Assembly: GCF_002995495.1 (NCBI RefSeq)
Contig: NZ_PVZV01000003.1
Coordinates: forward strand, 701,371 to 765,370
Direction: 5' to 3'
Origin: Actinocorallia populi
GTDB taxonomy: Bacteria; Actinomycetota; Actinomycetes; Streptosporangiales; Streptosporangiaceae
DNA length: 64,000 nucleotides
Part shown: positions 41,492 through 49,295 of the stretch, in pieces
Layout: the number at the start of each line of letters is the position of its first letter
Position numbering within the stretch: position 1 is the first letter of the stretch
Translations under genes and position numbers: made by a program
Notes under the pieces: model-generated
The model's database searches: none
Told to the model about the DNA's origin: nothing
What the model saw: only the letters and a program-made list of their open reading frames with translations

Positions 41492-42868
41492 TCAGGACTT
41501 CAGGAAGGTGGTGGCGATCCGGTCCTCGTTGAGCTCGGTGCCCCACAGCGACTTGTCGGTGTCGACCACGGCGTTCTCCGGGCAGGAGAACTCGCCCCGC
41601 TCGGCCGGAGCGATCTGCTCGTACTTCGAGCCGGTCAGCTTGAGCATCAGGGAGCACTTGGCCGGCAGGTTGGCGCCGGGGTCGGTGGCCGCGTGCAGAC
41701 CGCCGCCGGTCCACTCGTGCACCTGGGAGATCTCCTTGGCGACGCACTCGCGGGTGAGGTCGGAGCCGCAGGCCTTGGCCGCGTTCGCCCACAGCAGGAA
41801 CGCCGAGGTGGCCTGCATGCCCAGCAGCGCGGTCTTGCCGCCCGAACCCTCGACGATCTCCAGGTACTTCTTGACCGCCGGGACCTTGTCGGCGTTCTCG
41901 AACGGCTGGAAGATCATGCTGAGGTGGATGTTGTCGCCCTGGCCGCTGGCGTTCCACTTGGAGATGAAGTCGGTGTACCAGGTGGCCTCACCGATGAGGG
42001 GGACGTCGACGCCCACCCGGTCCAGGGCCTCGAGCATGCCCAGGGCCGCGGGGTCCGGGGTCTTGGAGGTCCACAGCGCCTTGACGTCGCACTTCTTGAA
42101 CTTCTCGGCGAACGGCACGAAGGTCGCGTCGCCCTTGACGTTGAGCTGGACGCCGCACTTCTTGAACTCGACGTCCATGCCCTTGAGCACGCTCTCGATC
42201 TTCCGGGTGCCGGTCGCGATCGCCGGAGAGGTCGAGTTGATCGCGTCGAGCCCCGTCTTCATCTCGGGGAACTTCTCCATGGCCAGCATCAGGCCCGAGG
42301 CGTTGTAGCGGTCGACCGGGTAGGGCACGGCCTCGAACTTGTTCGGGCCCATCGTGGCGTTGGGGCCGACGGTGAAGCCCGCGACCGTGGGCAGCTCGCA
42401 CGCGACGCGGTACTGCTCGGCCGCCTCGTCCATGGCGAAGCCCTGGCCGACCAGCATGAAGTCCTGCTTGCAGGCCTTCTGCATGACGCTGACCGACTGC
42501 ATGTAGGCGCCGTCGTACTGGTTGCCCTTGATCTTGCGGCCGTTGATGCCGCCCTGCTCGTTGCACCAGTCGATCATCGCCTTGACGGCGTCGCCCATGT
42601 CCTTGTTCAGGCCGGGCGACTGGGCGAATCCGCGGTCGTCGCCGTAGCCGATGACGATCTCGGAGTCGGTGACCCCCTGGGCGGTGGCGCCCTTGGCGTC
42701 CCCGGCCCCGCACGGGGAGGCGAGCGTGCCGAACATGTTGTCGGACGCCTTGGTCTCGGACTTGGCGTCCGAGCCGTCCGAACCGGAGCGCTGGCCGGCG
42801 CAGGCGGTTCCCAGCAGCATCAGGGAGAGGACGCCTGCGGTGATGCGCCCGAACTTGCTGGCTTTCAT
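41492..42868 (-). CDS. LivK-type substrate-binding lipoprotein
   Basis: 458 residues: signal with lipobox LLGTAC (Cys 23), then a periplasmic-binding-protein type I fold: DSEIVIGYGDDRG, NEQGGINGRKIKGNQYDGAY, PTVAGFTVGPNATMG. Longer than amino-acid-binding LivK proteins and with eight or more mature cysteines. Captures the importer's ligand at the outer face of the membrane; the operon context favours a steroid or its acidic metabolites over amino acids, which is inference. 48 nt after the SDR gene. Confidence 0.9.
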   Translation of the reverse strand: MKASKFGRITAGVLSLMLLGTACAGQRSGSDGSDAKSETKASDNMFGTLASPCGAGDAKGATAQGVTDSEIVIGYGDDRGFAQSPGLNKDMGDAVKAMIDWCNEQGGINGRKIKGNQYDGAYMQSVSVMQKACKQDFMLVGQGFAMDEAAEQYRVACELPTVAGFTVGPNATMGPNKFEAVPYPVDRYNASGLMLAMEKFPEMKTGLDAINSTSPAIATGTRKIESVLKGMDVEFKKCGVQLNVKGDATFVPFAEKFKKCDVKALWTSKTPDPAALGMLEALDRVGVDVPLIGEATWYTDFISKWNASGQGDNIHLSMIFQPFENADKVPAVKKYLEIVEGSGGKTALLGMQATSAFLLWANAAKACGSDLTRECVAKEISQVHEWTGGGLHAATDPGANLPAKCSLMLKLTGSKYEQIAPAERGEFSCPENAVVDTDKSLWGTELNEDRIATTFLKS

Positions 42869-42916
42869 AAGGGGGTTGTGCTCCTTCGAAAAGGTGGGGT
42901 GAGGGTGGCGGAGGGT

Positions 42917-43678
42917 TCAGCCGAAGAAGGCCTGGCCTCCGTCGAGGGGGAGGGTCGCACCGGTGAGGTAGCGCATGTCGGGCCCCACGAGCGCGACCAC
43001 CGCGCGGCCGATGTCCTGCTCGCACTCGCCGATGTAGCCCAGGGGGATCGTCTTGCGGAACTCCTCGGCCTCTTCGGGGAACGCCTCGGTCCACTGCTTC
43101 AGCCCGGGCGACAGGGCGTGCGGCGCGATGGAGTTCGCGCGGATGCCGTCAGGTCCCCATTCCGCGGCCGCGGTGCGGGTCAGCGACCTCAGCGCCTGCT
43201 TGGCCGCCGCGTACGCGCCGTACGTGCTCGGGTCCCAGCGCACCATGGAGGAGGACACCAGGTTGATGATGTTCCCGCCGCCCCGCGCCTTCATGTGCGG
43301 GTGGCAGGCCTTCATGAAGGCGAACGCGGCGAAGGGACCGCTCACGAAGCCCTTCTGGAAGGCCCTGTCGTCCATCGACAGCAGCGGCCCGTAGGACCCC
43401 GAGTAGGCGTTGTTGACGAGAATGTCGACACCGCCGAAGGCCGCGACGACCTGGTCGACGACACCGGGGATGGTCTCGGTCTTCAGGACGTCGCAGGTGA
43501 AGGGCTCCGCGCGGACGCCCCGTTCACGGATCAGCTCGCAGGTCGCCTCGAGCTTGGCCGCCGTGCGGCCTAGGACCGCTACCGCGACCCCTTCGGAGGC
43601 CAGAGCCAGTGCGATCCCCTGGCCGACACCCTGGCCTGCGCCCGTAACGATCGCCACCTGCCCGGATAGGCTTCGCAA
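42917..43678 (-). CDS. SDR family oxidoreductase heading the importer/steroid operon
   Basis: 253 residues. TGAGQGVGQG cofactor loop, NNAYSG in place of NNAG, catalytic Ser in LVSSSMVRW, YAAAK. The Gly-rich loop is followed by GRTAAK, suggesting NADP. Resembles steroid or 3-hydroxyacyl-CoA dehydrogenases of the FabG type. TTG 43678 was chosen: AGGAGA lies about 5 nt upstream and no ATG is available. First gene of the leftward unit running to 29756. Confidence 0.85.
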   Translation of the reverse strand: MRSLSGQVAIVTGAGQGVGQGIALALASEGVAVAVLGRTAAKLEATCELIRERGVRAEPFTCDVLKTETIPGVVDQVVAAFGGVDILVNNAYSGSYGPLLSMDDRAFQKGFVSGPFAAFAFMKACHPHMKARGGGNIINLVSSSMVRWDPSTYGAYAAAKQALRSLTRTAAAEWGPDGIRANSIAPHALSPGLKQWTEAFPEEAEEFRKTIPLGYIGECEQDIGRAVVALVGPDMRYLTGATLPLDGGQAFFG

Positions 43679-43748
43679 TGGTTCTCCTAGTTATCCAGGT
43701 CACAACGAATCGCCATAGTGATGTGACCCGAAACACCCGGAGAGATCA

Positions 43749-43765
43749 GTCCCACTCAGCGGAAC
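43749..43765 (+). promoter_or_regulatory. Steroid-regulon operator candidate 1 (SDR/fadD promoter)
   Basis: GTCCCACTCAGCGGAAC: symmetric about its central C apart from transition changes. 71 nt upstream of the SDR start. Confidence 0.65.
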
Positions 43766-43794
43766 GGCGTGCGAAGAGCCTTCCGATCAGCGGC

Positions 43795-43811
43795 GTCCCA
43801 CTGATCGAGAC
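43795..43811 (+). promoter_or_regulatory. Steroid-regulon operator candidate 2 (SDR/fadD promoter)
   Basis: GTCCCACTGATCGAGAC, 46 bp from the first copy and 93 nt upstream of the plus-strand acyl-CoA synthetase gene; both copies have the same orientation. Confidence 0.65.
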
Positions 43812-43865
43812 ATCTTGGCCGCGTTTGTCAGACGTGTCCAGAATGAGCACTCACGGCCGTTAGAG

Positions 43866-43877
43866 TGACGTGCGTCA
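43866..43877. promoter_or_regulatory. Short palindrome before the synthetase gene
   Basis: TGACGTGCGTCA (5-bp arms, 2-bp spacer), 27 nt before ATG 43904. Possible operator or chance. Confidence 0.35.
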
Positions 43878-43903
43878 TGCGGCAGAGGAGGAAGAGGTAA
43901 CCG

Positions 43904-45568
43904 ATGAGCGACGTGGCGGCGATGATGGCCGAGGTCATGGGACGACTGACCGGCCCCGGCGGTGAATTCGCCCTGGTGGAGACCCCCGGGCAGCGGGCCC
44001 CCGGTTTCGTCGGCGCCGCACGCGACCTCGGCGAGGTGCTCACCGCCTCCCTCGCCTACGGCGACCGCGACTACATCGTCACCGCCACCGAGCGGCTCAG
44101 CTTCACCGAGCACGCCGAGCGGGTCGCCGCCCTGGCCCGGGCGCTGCGCGAGGAGCACGGCATCGTGCCGGGCGACCGCATCGCCATCAACGCCGCCAAC
44201 ACCCCCGACTGGATCGTCTCCTTCTGGGCCGCGGTCGCCGTCGGCGCCATCACCGTGGGCTACAACGCCTGGTGGGCGCCGCGCGAGATCGAGTACGCGC
44301 TCGGGCACACCACCCCCAAGCTGGTCATCGCCGACGCCAAGCGCGCCGCGCTCATCGGCGACCGGGCCCCGGTGCTGACGCTGGAGGAGGGGGTCCCGGC
44401 CGCGGTCGCCCGCCACCAGGGCGCCGAACTGGTCGTGCACGCCGCCGAGCCCAACGACCCGGTGGTCATCCTCTACACCAGCGGAACGAGCGGGCGGCCC
44501 AAGGGCGCCGTGCACTCCCAGCGCAACCTCACCTCGGTCATCGAGTACCACCGCGTCAACAACGCGATGTCGGTCGAGATGGCCGCCCAGTGGGGCATCA
44601 AGATCGACCCGGCCGACCAGCGCCACCTGCTGGCGCTGCCGCTGTTCCACATCGCCGGCCTGCACAACCTCGCCGTGGCCCGGCTCGCGACGGGCAGTGC
44701 GGTGATCATGCACCAGGGCGCGTTCGACGTCGACCGGGTGCTGAGCCTGGTCGAGAAGGAGAAGGTCACCAACTGGGGCGCCGTGCCGACCATGGCGCAC
44801 CGCATCGTCGAGCACGGCGACGTCTCCAGCTACGACCTCTCGTCGCTGACGGCGTTCGCGCTGGCCTCGGCCCCCTCCTCCCCCGCCTTCAAGGCCAAGC
44901 TGCGCGAGGCGTTCCCGCCGGCCCGCGACGCGCTGGTGGACAGCTACGGGCTGACCGAGTCCTGCACCGCGATCGCGGTCGCCACCCCGATGGACCTGCA
45001 GGCCGCCCCCGGCTCGCTGGGCCGCCCCGTCACCGGTGTGCGGCTGGAGATCCGCGACGCCGACGGCAACGTGCTGCCCGACGGCGAGGAGGGCGAGATC
45101 TGCGTGCTCAGCCCGTACATGATGACCGGCTACTGGGCCGACGAGGAGGCCACCGCCAAGGCGATCGGCCCGGACGGCTGGCTGCGCACCGGCGACATCG
45201 GCATGATCGACCAGGGCCGGCTGCGGCTGACCACCCGCCGTTCGGACCTGATCATCCGCGGCGGGGAGAACGTCTACCCGGCCGAGATCGAGAACGCGCT
45301 GGCCGAGTTCCCCGGCGTGCGCGAGTGCATCGTCCTGGGCGCCCCCCACCCGGACCTGGGCCAGGAGGTCATGGCCGTCGTCGTCTTCGCCGACGAGCCC
45401 GCCTCCGAGCAGGAGCTGGCGGACTTCGCCCGCGAGCGGCTGGCCTACTTCAAGGTGCCGTCGCGCTGGAAGATCACCTCGGCTCCGCTGCCCCGCAACG
45501 CCACCGGCAAGGTGATCCGCCGCGAGGTCGAGGAGTCCGTCGGCCTCACCCCCGCCGCCGCCTCCTGA
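43904..45568 (+). CDS. Acyl-CoA synthetase (class I adenylate-forming)
   Basis: 554 residues. AMP-binding P-loop [54 protein letters not shown], and catalytic Lys in [10 protein letters not shown]. An FadD-type CoA ligase for a fatty, aromatic or steroid acid; it does not match FadD3, FadD17 or FadD19 closely. GAGGAAGAGG upstream supports the ATG. Its promoter carries two copies of the steroid-regulon dyad, so it probably acts in the same pathway. Convergent with a TetR gene over a shared terminator. Confidence 0.88.
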   Translation: MSDVAAMMAEVMGRLTGPGGEFALVETPGQRAPGFVGAARDLGEVLTASLAYGDRDYIVTATERLSFTEHAERVAALARALREEHGIVPGDRIAINAANTPDWIVSFWAAVAVGAITVGYNAWWAPREIEYALGHTTPKLVIADAKRAALIGDRAPVLTLEEGVPAAVARHQGAELVVHAAEPNDPVVILYTSGTSGRPKGAVHSQRNLTSVIEYHRVNNAMSVEMAAQWGIKIDPADQRHLLALPLFHIAGLHNLAVARLATGSAVIMHQGAFDVDRVLSLVEKEKVTNWGAVPTMAHRIVEHGDVSSYDLSSLTAFALASAPSSPAFKAKLREAFPPARDALVDSYGLTESCTAIAVATPMDLQAAPGSLGRPVTGVRLEIRDADGNVLPDGEEGEICVLSPYMMTGYWADEEATAKAIGPDGWLRTGDIGMIDQGRLRLTTRRSDLIIRGGENVYPAEIENALAEFPGVRECIVLGAPHPDLGQEVMAVVVFADEPASEQELADFARERLAYFKVPSRWKITSAPLPRNATGKVIRREVEESVGLTPAAAS

Positions 45569-45580
45569 GAACGAACGCGC

Positions 45581-45617
45581 GCTGAGGCCGCCCCGGTCCG
45601 TCCGGGGCGGCCTCAGC
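45581..45617. terminator. Bidirectional terminator overlapping a TetR stop codon
   Basis: Perfect 16-bp stem GCTGAGGCCGCCCCGG / CCGGGGCGGCCTCAGC with a 5-nt loop. The right arm includes the stop codon of the minus-strand TetR gene (45613-45615). Confidence 0.85.
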
Positions 45618-46212
45618 CCGTCTCCCCCGTGTAGAGGGAGACCATCCGGTGCAGGTGGCGGCGGAACCTGTCGACCGCCTCCGGATCCTCGGGACCCATC
45701 CTCTCGCCGGCGTCGTCGAAGATCCCGCCGCGGACGAAGTCGTGCACGGACCAGAAGAGGTCCTGCAGGACCAGCCCCTGGTCCAGATCCTGCCGGAAGG
45801 CACTCCTCGTCAGCGTCAGCACCCGGGCGAGCTGGGGTCCGGAACCCCGCTGGTCGACCTCGGTGAGGTCGGCGGCGTCCTGCAGCCTGCGCTGCAGCCA
45901 CAGCCCCGCGTCCTGCGGGCGCCGGAGGAAGTGGTCGAGGGTGGCGTCGACCAGGTAGTGGATTCCCCCCGCGTCGGGCGTGTAGTTCTCGACGACCTTC
46001 GCGAAGGCCTTCTCGCCCTCCAGCCGCACGTTCTCCATGACGTCGAGGTAGAGCTGCCGCTTCCCCCCGAACTCCTCGCCGACGGTCTCGACCGGCACGC
46101 CCGCCGCGTCCGCGATCAGCTGCACGCTCGTCTGGTCGTATCCGAGGTCGGCGAAAAGGTGTTCTGCCGCGTTGAAAACCGACTGATGGGCTGGATCACC
46201 CCTTCTGCTCAT
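45613..46212 (-). CDS. TetR/AcrR family regulator
   Basis: 199 residues. HTH: HLFADLGYDQTSVQLIADAA then a divergent recognition helix VPVETVGEEFGGKRQLY (Phe-Gly-Gly-Lys replaces the common YFxSK). C-terminal ligand domain unrecognised. GGGGAGG lies 8 nt before ATG 46212. It sits inside the steroid region between two steroid units, so it may be a local regulator. Confidence 0.88.
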   Translation of the reverse strand: MSRRGDPAHQSVFNAAEHLFADLGYDQTSVQLIADAAGVPVETVGEEFGGKRQLYLDVMENVRLEGEKAFAKVVENYTPDAGGIHYLVDATLDHFLRRPQDAGLWLQRRLQDAADLTEVDQRGSGPQLARVLTLTRSAFRQDLDQGLVLQDLFWSVHDFVRGGIFDDAGERMGPEDPEAVDRFRRHLHRMVSLYTGETG

Positions 46213-46222
46213 GGCAAGACCT

Positions 46223-46244
46223 CCCCTGCCATGCTAACCAGGGG
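46223..46244. promoter_or_regulatory. Possible TetR autoregulatory inverted repeat
   Basis: CCCCTG (46223-46228) and CAGGGG (46239-46244) flank CCATGCTAAC, just upstream of the TetR start at 46212. Confidence 0.35.
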
Positions 46245-46288
46245 TAGTTTCACCGTATCTGAGAGAAAAAGTAGCTTTCAAGCAAAAA

Positions 46289-46315
46289 GTCCCGCCGTCG
46301 CGCGGACGGCGGGAC
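46289..46315 (-). terminator. Intrinsic terminator with U-tract
   Basis: Perfect 11-bp stem GTCCCGCCGTC / GACGGCGGGAC with a 5-nt loop, followed on the minus strand by TTTTTGCTT. A classical intrinsic terminator, rare in this window, after the thioesterase gene. Confidence 0.9.
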
Positions 46316-46330
46316 CCTGGAACGTTCCCG

Positions 46331-46942
46331 TCAGCGGGGACGGGGCGGATGCTTGGCGATGAACAGGCCCTCGGCGGTGACGCAGTCCTGACCGCCGGCC
46401 GAGATCGACCCCACCGTGCGGATCTTGACGCCGTCGACCGAGACCTGCCGGGCCCGGACGGTCAGCGGCTCGAACAGCGGGGTGGTGCGGTGGTAGCGCA
46501 GGGTCAGCTCCGCCGTCATGCCCGACACCCCGGCCCAGCCGTTGGCCACGCCCAGGGTGTGGTCGAGGATCAGCGCCGACACCCCGCCGTGGACGCAGCC
46601 GGGCGGCCCCTGGTAGGGCAGGTCCAGCACCACCTCGGCCTCGATGGACCCGTCCGGACCGGGCACGTAGTCCAGCGGCGGCGCCAGCGGGTTCTCCGTC
46701 CCGGCGACCGCGTCGTGCCTGGTGCGGCCGTCGCCCTGCCACATGTCCACCATCCGCTCCTGCAGATCCGGAGCGGTGGCGTCCAGCTCGTCGGCGATCG
46801 CGTTCAGGCGCTCGGTGACGGCGTCCATGTCCGCGCCGGAGATGTCCCCGGCGCGCATGAGGCCGGCGATGACCCGGCGGGCCGCGGCCGCGGCCGCGTC
46901 CACGCCGGTCCCCCGCACGGGAGCGGAGAGTTCCATCGTCAT
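46331..46942 (-). CDS. PaaI-type hot-dog thioesterase
   Basis: 203 residues. Helical N-terminal part (1-75), then a hot-dog domain with the PaaI motif CVHGGVSALILDHTLG, where HGG and the following Asp form the active site, and ELTLRYHRTTPLFEPL. Hydrolyses an acyl-CoA thioester, perhaps to release CoA from stalled steroid or side-chain acyl-CoAs. Starts 5 nt after the fadE34 stop, so the two are one transcription unit. Confidence 0.9.
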   Translation of the reverse strand: MTMELSAPVRGTGVDAAAAAARRVIAGLMRAGDISGADMDAVTERLNAIADELDATAPDLQERMVDMWQGDGRTRHDAVAGTENPLAPPLDYVPGPDGSIEAEVVLDLPYQGPPGCVHGGVSALILDHTLGVANGWAGVSGMTAELTLRYHRTTPLFEPLTVRARQVSVDGVKIRTVGSISAGGQDCVTAEGLFIAKHPPRPR

Positions 46943-46947
46943 ACCGG

Positions 46948-49158
46948 TCAGCCCTTCCCCACCGGCTCGGGGTCGCGGGGCAGGCCCAGCAACCGCTCGC
47001 CGATCACGTTGAGCTGCACGTCGGTGGTGCCGCCGGCGATCGACATGCAGCGCGAGTTCAGGAACATCCAGGTGGCGTCGGGGCTCCCGCTCGACAGGGA
47101 GCGCCCCGTGGTGGCCAGGGACGCCGGACCCGCCCAGTCCATGGCGGTCTCCCAGACCTGCTGGATGTGTTCCACTCCGATCAGTTTACTGATGCTGGCC
47201 TCTGCTCCGGGCTGCGCCCCCGACAGGGAGCGCAGCGTGGTGCGCAGGCTGAACAGGCTGCTGGACTGGGCGTCGCACAGGATCCGGCCGAGCACGGTGA
47301 GGCGCTCGTCGTCGGCCTCTCCCCCCTCGGCGGCGACCAGGCCCAGCAGCGCCTCGCCTCCGCTGCCCAGCGACGAGTCGTGCGACAACGAGACACGCTC
47401 GTTGGACAGGGTGGTGCGGGCCAGCTTCCAGCCGTCGCCGGGGGAGGCGACCAGCAGCTCGTCCGGGATGAACACGTCGTCGAGGAAGACCTCGTTGAAC
47501 AACGCCTCGCCGGTCAGCTCGCGCAGCGGCCGGATGTCGATCCCGGGCGCCTTCATGTCCAGCAGGAAGTACGACAGGCCCTTGTGCTTGGGCGCGGCCG
47601 GGTCGGTGCGGGCCAGCAGGATGCCCCAGTCGGCCTCGAGGGCCATGGACGTCCAGACCTTCTGGCCGTTGATCTTCCAGCCGCCCTCGACCTTCTCGGC
47701 CCTGGTCGACAGCGCCGCCAGGTCCGAGCCCGCGCCGGGCTCGCTGAACAGCTGGCACCAGCGCAGCTCGCCGCGCAGCGAGGCGGGCAGGAACCGCTCG
47801 TGGTGCTCGGGCGAGCCGTGCGCGATGAGGGTGGGCACCACCCAGTTGCCGATGATCATGTCGGTGGCGCGCAGCCCGGCGGCCCGCATCTCCTCGGCGA
47901 TCACCAGCTGGGTCACCGCGTCGGCGCCCTTGCCCCAGGGCTTCGGCAGGTGCGGGGAGGTGTAGCCGCGCTCGGCCAGGTAGGTCAGCCGCTCCTGGCC
48001 CTCCAAAGCCTTGGCGGGCTCCAGCTCGGCGCGGACCTCGGCGCGGACGCGCTCGGCCTCCTCGGGCAGCTCGACGCTCAGCTCGCGGCGCACGCCGTCC
48101 AGGGTGAGCCGGGCGACCCGGCGGCGCCACTGCGCGGTGGAGCCGAGCAGGATGCGCAGGCTCTGGGCGCGGCGCAGGTAGAAGCCCGCGTCGTGCTCCC
48201 AGGTGAAGCCGATGCCGCCGAGGGTCTGGATGCAGTCCTTGGCGGTGCTGAAGGCGTTCTCGACACTGGTCGCGCCCGCCACGGCCGCGGCCAGCGAGGA
48301 CTCGGCAGCGGAGGCGTCCTCCTCCTGGGCGCGGGCGGCGTCCCAGGCGCAGGCGCGGGCCTGCTCGGCCAGGGCCAGCATGCGCGCGCAGCGGTGCTTG
48401 ACGCCCTGGAACTGGCCGATCGGACGGCCGAACTGCTCGCGGACCTTGGCGTACTCGGCGGAGGTGGCGGTCGCCCAGTCCGCCAGCCCCGAGGCCTCGG
48501 CGGAGAACAGCACGGCGGCCAGGTCCAGCACGTCCTGCTCGGCCAGACCGGCGAGGACGGCGTCGCCTGCCACGGCCGCCCCGTCTGCCTTCACCGTGGC
48601 CAGACGGCGCGTGACGTCGTGGCTGGGCAGCTCGGAGACCTCGACGGCCGCACGCGGCAGCACGACCCAGACCGTCTCGGCGCCGTCACGGGCGGGCAGC
48701 ACGAACAGGTCGGCGACCCGCCCGGCGAGCACCGGCTCGGACTCGCCGTTCAGCACGGCGCCTCCGTTCTCGCGGGTCAGCGTGAGGCCGCCCGGCCGCA
48801 GCGCGACCGTGCCGATCGTGCCGCCCTCGGCCAGCCCCGCCAGGTGCGCGGTGTGCCCGGCGCGGTGCAGGACGGCGCCGGCCAGCACGGTCGGCAGGAA
48901 CGGGCCCGGCGTCAGGGCCCGGCCCAGCTCCTCCAGCACGACGGCCAGCTCGACCAGCCCGTAACCCGCGCCGCCCGCCTCCTCGGGCAGGTGCAGCCCG
49001 AGCAGCCCCTGCTCGGCGAGGCCCTTCCAGAACGGCGGCAGCTCCTCGCGCTCGGCCTCCACGGCGGCGCGCAGCACCTGCGGGGTCACCTCGCGGGAGG
49101 TGAAGGTGCGCACCGCGTCCCGCAGGTCGCGGTGCTCCTCGGTCAGTCCGATGGTCAT
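46948..49158 (-). CDS. fadE34: Fused double acyl-CoA dehydrogenase, FadE34-like (ChsE3)
   Basis: 736 residues made of two acyl-CoA dehydrogenase modules. Module 1 (1-370): LLGLHLPEEAGGAGYG, EQFGRPIGQFQGVKHR, QTLGGIGFTWEHD. Module 2 (375-736): QLFSEPGAGSDLAALSTRAE, WKINGQKVWTSMALEADW, IAGGTTDVQLNVIGERLLG. This matches the size and layout of M. tuberculosis FadE34, which dehydrogenates the C24 steroid-CoA. ATG 49158 follows GAGAGA; the in-frame GTG at 49170 lacks a ribosome site. Confidence 0.9.
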   Translation of the reverse strand: MTIGLTEEHRDLRDAVRTFTSREVTPQVLRAAVEAEREELPPFWKGLAEQGLLGLHLPEEAGGAGYGLVELAVVLEELGRALTPGPFLPTVLAGAVLHRAGHTAHLAGLAEGGTIGTVALRPGGLTLTRENGGAVLNGESEPVLAGRVADLFVLPARDGAETVWVVLPRAAVEVSELPSHDVTRRLATVKADGAAVAGDAVLAGLAEQDVLDLAAVLFSAEASGLADWATATSAEYAKVREQFGRPIGQFQGVKHRCARMLALAEQARACAWDAARAQEEDASAAESSLAAAVAGATSVENAFSTAKDCIQTLGGIGFTWEHDAGFYLRRAQSLRILLGSTAQWRRRVARLTLDGVRRELSVELPEEAERVRAEVRAELEPAKALEGQERLTYLAERGYTSPHLPKPWGKGADAVTQLVIAEEMRAAGLRATDMIIGNWVVPTLIAHGSPEHHERFLPASLRGELRWCQLFSEPGAGSDLAALSTRAEKVEGGWKINGQKVWTSMALEADWGILLARTDPAAPKHKGLSYFLLDMKAPGIDIRPLRELTGEALFNEVFLDDVFIPDELLVASPGDGWKLARTTLSNERVSLSHDSSLGSGGEALLGLVAAEGGEADDERLTVLGRILCDAQSSSLFSLRTTLRSLSGAQPGAEASISKLIGVEHIQQVWETAMDWAGPASLATTGRSLSSGSPDATWMFLNSRCMSIAGGTTDVQLNVIGERLLGLPRDPEPVGKG

Positions 49159-49236
49159 GTTCTCTCTCACAAACTGCTGACAGATTTCAAGGTGATGGAA
49201 CTACTCTCCGGCGCGGGGCTCGCCCAGCCTCCACAT

Positions 49237-49253
49237 ATCCGCTGAGTAAGAAC
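49237..49253 (-). promoter_or_regulatory. Weak steroid-regulon operator candidate (fadE34)
   Basis: Minus-strand TTCTTACTCAGCGGATA shares ACTCAGCGGA with the site at 43749 but has poor outer half-sites. 78 nt upstream of fadE34 and beside the TnpB element. Confidence 0.35.
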
Positions 49254-49295
49254 CCGTGACTCATTGCGATGTTCCGGTGGTGAAGTCGAACTGGC

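Noticed and set aside
38525..43573. A 1682-codon open frame on the plus strand opposite the importer genes
   Set aside because: It is a third-codon-position GC artefact lying antisense to five genes with clear family motifs; its translation is low-complexity (Gln/His/Arg/Gly-rich).
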